29,049 bases of DNA from Opitutales bacterium (lineage in GTDB: Bacteria > Verrucomicrobiota > Verrucomicrobiia > Opitutales > Opitutaceae), in the NCBI GenBank assembly GCA_021772595.1, contig JAJFLS010000560.1, positions 1 through 29,049 of the forward strand, written 5' to 3'. The notes below the pieces were generated by a model, which made no database searches, had not been told where the DNA came from, and worked only from the letters and a program-made list of their open reading frames with translations. This document shows positions 23,525 to 29,049 of this stretch, piece after piece (the stretch's first letter is position 1; the number at the start of each line of letters is the position of its first letter). A program made the translations under genes and the position numbers.

Positions 23525-24415
23525 ATGGAAATGCATCAACTCAGGTATTTTGTGGCGGTGGCCGAGGAGGAGAACTTCACTCGGGCGGCGGCGAAGAGCT
23601 ACGTTTCCCAGCCGTCGTTGAGCGCCCAGATCATAAAGCTGGAGGATGAGCTTGGCGAAAAGCTGTTTAATCGGCTCGGTCGGCGGGTTGAGCTGACCCC
23701 TGCAGGCATCTTCTTCGAAAAGCGGGCGCGGTCCATTCTGATGGAAGTCGACAATGCTCGCCGCGAGATCCAGGAGGGAGTCGTGGAGCCGAAGGGGGTT
23801 CTACGGGTCGGGTTCACGCCTACGGTTGGGCCGTATTTGCTGCCCCCTGTATTGGCGGCTTGCCGGGAACGGTTCCCAAAACTCGAGATTCAAATGGAGG
23901 AAAACTTGAGGAGGCCGCTGATGGACAATCTCGTCGACGGAAATCTCGAGGTCGTGATCTCCTCGTATACGGGGAAGGGTCTACACATCGACGCGGAGCC
24001 GATTCTCCTCGAACAGCTGAATCTGGTAGTTCCTCGAAAGCATGCTCTGGTGAAGAAAAACAAGATTTCGATCCGCGATTTCAAGGACGAGCCCTTGATC
24101 GTGCTTGGGGAATCCTCGACTTTGGGAGAAAAAATATTCGAGTTCTTCGGCAGAAACGATTTCGAGCCGAAGGTCGGGGCGTTGTGCTCCCAAGTTAGCA
24201 CGGTCAAGGCGTTAGTGCACAGTGGCGTTGGCCTAGCGATTCTCCCGGAGATGGCCCGAGAAGAAATATCGCCCTACGATGTTGTATTCAAATCGTTGGT
24301 ATCGTCGCATATGACGCGACTGTTATTCGCCCTAACGCACGAGCAACGTTATCTCACTTCCGGAGCGCGAGCGTTTCTTCGCGTCGTGCGCGAAATCATA
24401 GACGAACGGAAATGA
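23525..24415 (+). CDS. LysR-family regulator, OxyR-like but without peroxidatic cysteine
   Basis: The product has 296 residues, complete for the family. The N-terminal winged helix is classical (MHQLRYFVAVAEEENFTRAA, then SQPSLSAQIIKLEDELGEKLF). The effector domain resembles the OxyR/CysB-like group (RVGFTPTVGPYLLPPVL, SGVGLAILPEMA). In OxyR the peroxide-sensing cysteine follows a histidine in a GHCL motif; here the equivalent stretch reads GESSTLGEKIFEFF (195-208), without cysteine. One cysteine remains at 221. A small-molecule ligand rather than peroxide is therefore more likely. AGGA 8 bases before the ATG is a good ribosome site. It converges on the catabolic operon, with a repeat between them. 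Confidence 0.88.
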   Translation: MEMHQLRYFVAVAEEENFTRAAAKSYVSQPSLSAQIIKLEDELGEKLFNRLGRRVELTPAGIFFEKRARSILMEVDNARREIQEGVVEPKGVLRVGFTPTVGPYLLPPVLAACRERFPKLEIQMEENLRRPLMDNLVDGNLEVVISSYTGKGLHIDAEPILLEQLNLVVPRKHALVKKNKISIRDFKDEPLIVLGESSTLGEKIFEFFGRNDFEPKVGALCSQVSTVKALVHSGVGLAILPEMAREEISPYDVVFKSLVSSHMTRLLFALTHEQRYLTSGARAFLRVVREIIDERK

Positions 24416-24429
24416 GCGCTTTTGTGAAA

Positions 24430-24477
24430 GTAGGACAGGCTTCCAGCCTGTTTACACAGGCAAGATGCCTGTGCTAC
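24430..24477. repeat. REPIN-like double hairpin, type B
   Basis: Two hairpins, ACAGGCT-TCC-AGCCTGT and ACAGGCA-AGA-TGCCTGT, lie inside outer ends GTAG and CTAC. It occupies the gap between the convergent LysR gene and catabolic operon and may also end transcription. Only one copy lies in this window. Confidence 0.65.
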
Positions 24478-24522
24478 TCTTCGAGATGCAGCCGCTCTAA
24501 GCTAAGCTGAAAGCGTGATCGT

Positions 24523-25683
24523 TCACGCTTTGATCATCTTCGTCCACTTGGATTTGCTGTTCGAGCTTTTCACCGCGGTGGTGATGAATGCCATGCCGGT
24601 GACGCCGTCCTCGACGGTGGGGAAATCGAGATTCTTCGGCAATTTCTTTCCGCTTACTTCCGCAGCGATCGCCTTGGCCGCCGACATGTAGACGTTGGCG
24701 AAGGCTTCGATAAACGCTTCCGGATGACCAAACGGCGTGCGCGTACAGTCGGCGGTGGCCTTGCAAACGTAGTCGTTGCCGCGACGAAGAATCTGTCGTG
24801 GCTTATCTGGATACTTCACGATGAGCTCGTTCGGATGCTCCTGGTGCCATTCAAGTGACGCTTTTATTCCGTAGATGCGGATGTTGAGATTGTTCTCGTC
24901 GCCGCTGGAAATCTGAGACGCGTAGAGAAGGCCCTTCGCTCCGCCCTTGTAGCGAATGAGGATATTGCCATCATCGTCGAGCTTGCGGCCAGGGATGAAC
25001 GCGGTTAGCTCCGCGCACATTTCGTCGATTTCCAATCCTGTGATGTAGGAGCCTAGATTCTCTGCGTGCGTACCGATATCCCCGATACAATTGGACGCGC
25101 CTGCCACGGAAGGATCGGTTCTCCAGGAAGCGATCTTTGAGAGACTCTTATTCTCGACATCGCCGACCGCGTAGCCTTGCGGATACTCTGTAACGACTTT
25201 AAGGATACGACCGAGCTTGCCTTTGCTCACGATGTCGCGGGCTTCCTTGACCATCGGGTAGCCGGTGTAGTTGTGCGTGAGGGCGAAAACTTTTTTGGAT
25301 TTCTTGACGATGCGCCGGAGGTCTTTCGCTTCTTTGAGATCGAAGGCGAGCGGCTTGTCGCAAATCACGTTGAAACCATGCTCGAGGAAACATTTCGCGA
25401 CTGCGAAGTGCAGATTGTTCTGCACGACGATGCTGACGAAGTCGATCCGTTCGCCGACCGGGAGAGCGGCTTCCTTTTTCGCCATTTCCTCGTAGGAAGT
25501 GTAGACGCGCGAAGGGTCGAGGAAGAAGTCCTTGCCCGAGAGCTTCGACTTCTTCGCGTTCGAGGAGAACGCGCCCGCGACCAGTTCGATTTTTCCGTCG
25601 AGGTTGGCAGCCATGCGGTGAACCGCGCCGATGAAGGCGCCGCGGCCTCCGCCAACCATTCCCATTTTCAGTTTTCGATTCAT
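24523..25683 (-). CDS. Gfo/Idh/MocA-family oxidoreductase
   Basis: The product has 386 residues from the ATG at 25683; an open frame extends to 25866 but overlaps the upstream gene and is rejected. It has a Rossmann opening GMVGGGRGAFIG (8-19) for NAD(P), the sugar-dehydrogenase signature with DKP in place of EKP (109-111, CDKPLAFDL) that contributes the catalytic lysine, and GDIGTHAE (201-208) whose Asp202/His206 line the substrate site. It oxidises or reduces a sugar, inositol or their derivatives; the substrate cannot be told. It is the last gene of a three-gene minus-strand operon, 23 bp after a second member of the same family. Confidence 0.92.
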   Translation of the reverse strand: MNRKLKMGMVGGGRGAFIGAVHRMAANLDGKIELVAGAFSSNAKKSKLSGKDFFLDPSRVYTSYEEMAKKEAALPVGERIDFVSIVVQNNLHFAVAKCFLEHGFNVICDKPLAFDLKEAKDLRRIVKKSKKVFALTHNYTGYPMVKEARDIVSKGKLGRILKVVTEYPQGYAVGDVENKSLSKIASWRTDPSVAGASNCIGDIGTHAENLGSYITGLEIDEMCAELTAFIPGRKLDDDGNILIRYKGGAKGLLYASQISSGDENNLNIRIYGIKASLEWHQEHPNELIVKYPDKPRQILRRGNDYVCKATADCTRTPFGHPEAFIEAFANVYMSAAKAIAAEVSGKKLPKNLDFPTVEDGVTGMAFITTAVKSSNSKSKWTKMIKA

Positions 25684-25706
25684 AGCAGCAGTTGTTGGGA
25701 TTTCAA

Positions 25707-26789
25707 TTAGCAGGCGACCGGTTTTCCGGAACTGGCGGACTCGTAGATCGCGTCGATGATTTTCATGAGAGAAAGCGCTTGGTCGGGAGTGTTGAGCGGC
25801 TCCTCCTTGCCTTCGATGGACAGGATGAAATTCGCGGCGGAGCGGGAGCGCCCCATGTCTTCGCACGCTTCAACGGTGATAGCGCGATTGACTGAGTTGC
25901 CGTTCTCCTGGACGTAGAGTTCGCAGCTGTCGATGCAGGTCTCGTCGAGGCCATCGGAGCCGAAGAGCCGCTCGATCTTTCCGCCGGCTCCGGTGCCTTG
26001 GAATACGACGGAAACTTCTTCGTGTTTGACGAGCTCGGCCCACGAAACTTGGAGGCTGAGGACTTGGCCGGTCTTGAAAGTGACGAATCCGTGAGCGGCA
26101 GTTTCGACGTCGTTCACGCCGTCGGCGTTGTCGGGAATTCCCCAAGGGCCTTTGAAGCTTTTGTCGTCGATAAAATCGGAGAAAGTCTGGCCGAGAACGT
26201 ATTCAGGTTCTGGGTATCCCATGAGATGCATTGAGAGATCGACCATGTGAAGCAAGTCGATGAGAGGTCCGCCGCCGGAGAGGGCCTTGTTGGTGAACCA
26301 GCCTCCGAAGCCGGGGATGCCGGTGCGGCGTATCCATTTTGCTTGGGCGGAGTTGATCTTGCCGATCGTTCCGTCCGCGACGTAGTTCATCATAGCGAAG
26401 GATTCCGGCCGAGCGCGGTTGTTGAAATTGAACATTAGGCGCTTCCCCGACTTGTCCGCCGCATCTTTCATGTCCTGGACATCGGCCGCGTTTAGGGCGG
26501 GCGGTTTTTCGCAGAAGACGTGCTTGCCCGCATTTAGCGCCTGGATGGCGAGGGGAGCGTGGAACTTGTTGGGAACGATGATGGTGACCGCTTCGATTTC
26601 CGGCACGTTCTCGAACATCGCATCGACGGAAGCGAAGGTCTGCGGAATTCCGTATTGATCGGCGGTCGCTTTCGCGGCGGCTTCGTTGAGGTCGGCGAGG
26701 GCGACGATTTCGGCGCCTGCTTGGCGGAAGCCTGCGATATGGTATTGGGCCATGCCGCCCGCTCCGATGATTCCTATTTTGGTGCTCAT
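25707..26789 (-). CDS. Gfo/Idh/MocA-family oxidoreductase
   Basis: The product has 360 residues from the ATG at 26789; codons further upstream lie in the gene before it. The nucleotide motif is GIIGAGGMAQYHI (6-18), the catalytic EKP is at 94-96 (VFCEKPPALN), and the substrate motif GGGPLIDLLHMVD lies at 172-184. It shares a fold, but only low identity, with the next gene. Pairs of such enzymes with a TIM-barrel isomerase are common in sugar-degradation clusters of Verrucomicrobiota, Planctomycetota and Bacteroidota, where one oxidises and one re-reduces an intermediate; that scheme is inferred here. It lies 31 bp after the isomerase gene and 23 bp before the other oxidoreductase. Confidence 0.92.
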   Translation of the reverse strand: MSTKIGIIGAGGMAQYHIAGFRQAGAEIVALADLNEAAAKATADQYGIPQTFASVDAMFENVPEIEAVTIIVPNKFHAPLAIQALNAGKHVFCEKPPALNAADVQDMKDAADKSGKRLMFNFNNRARPESFAMMNYVADGTIGKINSAQAKWIRRTGIPGFGGWFTNKALSGGGPLIDLLHMVDLSMHLMGYPEPEYVLGQTFSDFIDDKSFKGPWGIPDNADGVNDVETAAHGFVTFKTGQVLSLQVSWAELVKHEEVSVVFQGTGAGGKIERLFGSDGLDETCIDSCELYVQENGNSVNRAITVEACEDMGRSRSAANFILSIEGKEEPLNTPDQALSLMKIIDAIYESASSGKPVAC

Positions 26790-26820
26790 AGTGGTGTTGT
26801 AGAGTGTGATTGAAAAGTGA

Positions 26821-27864
26821 TTACTGGTTTTCTTTGTCGAAGGCGGAATCGAAGGCGACGTCGCTTGGCGGGAAATCAACGGACTTTACAAAAGCCGCCG
26901 CTTCGGAGCCGCCGTGGACGCGATCCATGCGGATGTCTTCCCATTCGACGGAAAGCGGTCCCTTATAGTTGATGTCGTTGAGCGCGACGATGATATCCTC
27001 GAAAGCGATGTCGCCATGGCCGAGCGAGCGGAAGTCCCAGTAGCGACGGGCGTCGCCGAAATCGGTGTGTCCGCCGAAGACGCCAACGGAACCGTCACCG
27101 TGACCCCACCAAACGTCCTTCATGTGCACGTGGTAGATGCGGTCGGCGAAGTCGCGGATAAACTTCACGTAGTCCACGCCTTGATAGCCGAGATGCGACG
27201 GGTCGAAATTGAAGCCGAAGCGTTTGTGTCCTTTGACGGCCTTGATGGCGCGTGCGGCGGTGGCGATATCGAAGGCGATCTCGGTTGGATGGACTTCCAA
27301 GCCGAAGTTCACATTAAACTTGTCGAACTCGTCGAGGATCGGGATGAAGCGTTTCGCGAAGTCCTGGAATCCTTTTTCGAGGAAGGCCTGATCGGTTGGC
27401 GGAAAGGCGTAGAGCGCGTGCCAAATCGACGAGCCGGTAAATCCGTTCACGACCGCTGGGAAGGCGTCCTTCTTTTTACGGCCAGGCTTCAGGTCCATAA
27501 AATTCCGGCAGGCCTTGGCGGCTTTGATCATCTTCTTGGCGGCGCGGCGGCGGACGCCTTCGGGCTTGCCGTCGCCCCAGACGTCGGGCGGGACGATCGC
27601 TTTGTGGCGTTCGTCGATGTTGTCGCAAATCGCTTGTCCTACGAGATGGTTCGAGATCGAGAAACAGGTTAGCCCGTTATCGGAGAGGAGGTCCCATTTG
27701 TCCTTGCAGTATTTCTTGCTGCGGGCGGCTTGATCGACGTCGAAATGGTCTCCCCAGCAGGCGAGCTCCAATCCGTCGTAGCCCATCTCTTTGGCGAGCG
27801 GGGCGAGTTCCGCGAGTGGCAAGTCGGCCCATTGGCCGGTGAAAAGTGTGACGGTTCTAGGCAT
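26821..27864 (-). CDS. Sugar phosphate isomerase/epimerase-like TIM barrel
   Basis: The product has 347 residues of the xylose-isomerase-like AP-endonuclease-2 superfamily. Metal ligands expected for the family are visible: E190 in GLEVHPTEI, D221 and H224 in NFDPSHLGYQG, H247 in YHVHMKD and E307 in SVEWED. The barrel starts TLFTGQWADLPLAELAPLAKEMGYDGLEL. The reaction would be an isomerisation, epimerisation or dehydration of a sugar or inositol derivative with a divalent metal; the substrate is unknown. It is the first gene of the minus-strand operon with two Gfo/Idh/MocA oxidoreductases. The 5' region has an 18-bp inverted repeat and a type A REPIN. Confidence 0.92.
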   Translation of the reverse strand: MPRTVTLFTGQWADLPLAELAPLAKEMGYDGLELACWGDHFDVDQAARSKKYCKDKWDLLSDNGLTCFSISNHLVGQAICDNIDERHKAIVPPDVWGDGKPEGVRRRAAKKMIKAAKACRNFMDLKPGRKKKDAFPAVVNGFTGSSIWHALYAFPPTDQAFLEKGFQDFAKRFIPILDEFDKFNVNFGLEVHPTEIAFDIATAARAIKAVKGHKRFGFNFDPSHLGYQGVDYVKFIRDFADRIYHVHMKDVWWGHGDGSVGVFGGHTDFGDARRYWDFRSLGHGDIAFEDIIVALNDINYKGPLSVEWEDIRMDRVHGGSEAAAFVKSVDFPPSDVAFDSAFDKENQ

Positions 27865-27947
27865 AACGCTGATTCGATTATTCGGGGTTGCGGGCGAAAA
27901 TTCGCGAGTGAGCGATTTTTCTGACGGATTACTCCTAGTGAATCAAT

Positions 27948-27965
27948 GAGAAATCTCGATTTCTC
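27948..27965. promoter_or_regulatory. Inverted repeat upstream of catabolic operon
   Basis: GAGAAATC-TC-GATTTCTC has perfect 8-bp arms, 84-101 bases before the first ATG of the isomerase operon. Size and place fit an operator for a sugar-responsive regulator. Confidence 0.45.
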
Positions 27966-28016
27966 TAGGGGATGATTGGGTCGTCGAGCCGGTTGTGGGA
28001 AGTGTGTGGATACAGT

Positions 28017-28074
28017 GTAGGAGCCTGCTTGCAGGCGATGATTACTGGAGGATCGCCTGCAAGCAGGCTCCTAC
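28017..28074. repeat. REPIN-like double hairpin, type A
   Basis: Perfect 23-base inverted arms beginning GTAGGAGC and ending GCTCCTAC with a 12-base loop, each with the internal hairpin CCTGCTTGCAGG. It lies between the isomerase operon promoter and the 3' end of the NamZ-like gene (both minus strand) and may insulate the two. Confidence 0.8.
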
Positions 28075-28085
28075 ATTCGATTAGC

Positions 28086-29049
28086 TCAATCGTATAGCCA
28101 GTATCTGCGGTTCTCGATCTGGAATTGCTTGGATTGCCGTTCCCAGACGCCGATGAATCCGGCCCGGTTGGCGCTGGCGCCTTTTTGAGAGATTTCCTGC
28201 CACCAGCTTGTTGAGCCTACGTGTTTGTTGAAGAGGTCGGACTGGTTGCTGGTGGCGCTGGCGAATGGGTTGTTTTCGTCGAAAAGCGCGGCGATCTGCA
28301 TCATGTGGAAGCTTAGCTCCGTGGGCCTCCAAACGTTCCAATCGATTATCTTGACATAGAGCCCGGCTTTGGCGCCGTTCTGGAAAGACTTTTGCTCGAA
28401 GGCGATCCCGGGAATGGCCCGTCGCTTGAGCTCTCGTTCGAGCTCATCCAGGCTCGCGGTTTTGTAGGTGAGGATTCGAAACGGATATTCGCTGCCGATC
28501 CCGTGCTGAAAATTACCGAGTTGGGCGCCGAGTCCGGTCATCGCGTAGCCGACTGCTGCGGGGAAATCGGGGATATTGGGTGACGGGGCGATCCACTTGA
28601 GTCCGAGCGTGGGCCAGCTCATGTAGCGGCGCCATCCTTCCATGGTCACGACTGTCAGTCTTCCGGCTTGGCGCTCGGCCTCGGTTAGGTCGAGCACGCC
28701 TGGCTTAGACGCGGCTATGCGGGCGATTTCGCCGATCGTCAGGCCGTGAACGTAGGGCATTTGAAACGCGCCCACGTAGCTCTGCCAACTTTTCTCGATG
28801 GGCGGGCCGTCGACCTTGATGCCACCGAGCGGGTTGGGCCGATCGAGCACGATGACCTCGATGCCGTTTTTGAAGCAGGCTTCGAGGGTGAGCTTCATGC
28901 AGCTGATGAATGTGTACGAGCGCGTTCCGATATCTTGGAGATCGATCACCATCGCGTCCAAGCCTTGGAGCATCTTGTCGGTGGGGCGGCGGTATTTGCC
29001 GTAGAGAGAATAGACCGGCAAGCCGGTGTTCCGGTCGATGGCGTTGTCG
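28086..29049 (-). CDS. NamZ-like exo-beta-N-acetylmuramidase (DUF1343), 5' end outside window
   Basis: The visible 321 residues match the C-terminal two-thirds or more of the DUF1343/NamZ family. They begin within the conserved NTGLPVYSLYGKYRRPT stretch and continue with MVIDLQDIGTRSYTFISCM, VLDRPNPLGG, PYVHGLTIGEIA and WIAPSPNIP. NamZ proteins remove terminal MurNAc from peptidoglycan fragments and are usually exported; the signal peptide would lie outside the window. The frame is open to the right edge, and the TTG at 29021 is an internal leucine codon, not a start. The C-terminus (ENRRYWLYD) is complete. The right neighbour is unseen; the left neighbour operon is separated by a repeat. Confidence 0.92.
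   Translation of the reverse strand, partial: DNAIDRNTGLPVYSLYGKYRRPTDKMLQGLDAMVIDLQDIGTRSYTFISCMKLTLEACFKNGIEVIVLDRPNPLGGIKVDGPPIEKSWQSYVGAFQMPYVHGLTIGEIARIAASKPGVLDLTEAERQAGRLTVVTMEGWRRYMSWPTLGLKWIAPSPNIPDFPAAVGYAMTGLGAQLGNFQHGIGSEYPFRILTYKTASLDELERELKRRAIPGIAFEQKSFQNGAKAGLYVKIIDWNVWRPTELSFHMMQIAALFDENNPFASATSNQSDLFNKHVGSTSWWQEISQKGASANRAGFIGVWERQSKQFQIENRRYWLYD

Noticed and set aside
23525..24415. Assignment as oxyR
   Set aside because: The sensing cysteine is missing, so the gene symbol is not justified.
25684..25866. Longer N-terminus for the first oxidoreductase
   Set aside because: It overlaps the upstream gene, and the Rossmann motif begins right after the ATG at 25683.
26914..27672. 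252-codon plus-strand frame inside the isomerase gene
   Set aside because: The minus strand carries the metal-binding residues of the isomerase; this frame is a Val/Asp-rich antisense shadow.

Overview
The window is a 29 kb chromosomal segment of a Gram-negative, carbohydrate-degrading heterotroph. My best guess is a member of Verrucomicrobiota, near the Opitutales. This is inferred from gene content: a GxGYxYP protein, a NamZ/DUF1343 protein, a GH43/GH32-like propeller protein, an MMPL/LolA-like/outer-membrane trio, paired Gfo/Idh/MocA oxidoreductases with a TIM-barrel isomerase, and DUF5069. No rRNA marker is present to confirm it. I see no tRNA, rRNA, CRISPR array, insertion sequence or prophage gene. 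Many start codons have an A- or CA-rich leader rather than a clear Shine-Dalgarno sequence.

Layout: (1) 1-3814, an envelope trio on the + strand: an RND/MMPL exporter cut by the left edge, a LolA-like periplasmic protein and an outer-membrane barrel-like protein. (2) 4017-9190, a redoxin, a secreted protein of unknown function, a secreted five-bladed-propeller glycosidase-like protein, and a minus-strand pair (small secreted protein plus GxGYxYP protein). (3) 9281-15279, the most distinctive block. A sigma-54 activator with a Cys4 motif in its sensor region is divergent from a seven-gene + strand set: CMD/AhpD-like protein lacking both active-site cysteines, membrane protein, NTF2-like protein, PNPOx-like flavoprotein, DUF5069, MarR regulator and NmrA-like reductase. 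Likely regulatory sites include a sigma-54 -24 box, upstream repeats, and a MarR-type palindrome next to both marR and nmrA. (4) 15468-18992, a YchJ-like protein and a full-length RapA. (5) 19053-23431, a small ORF, a 40-bp perfect palindrome, glmS, a DUF4126-like membrane protein with a zinc ribbon, and a small membrane protein. (6) 23525-27864, a LysR regulator converging on a three-gene sugar-catabolic operon. (7) 28086-29049, a NamZ-like exo-muramidase cut by the right edge.

The intergenic spaces carry at least three families of short GTAG-bounded double-hairpin repeats (REP/REPIN-like). Four sites carry the GTAGGAGC-type element.

The best candidate for an undescribed system is block 3. 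It looks like a redox or electrophile-response island under two layers of control, sigma-54 activation at the head and MarR repression at the tail. Its function is inferred from protein families only.
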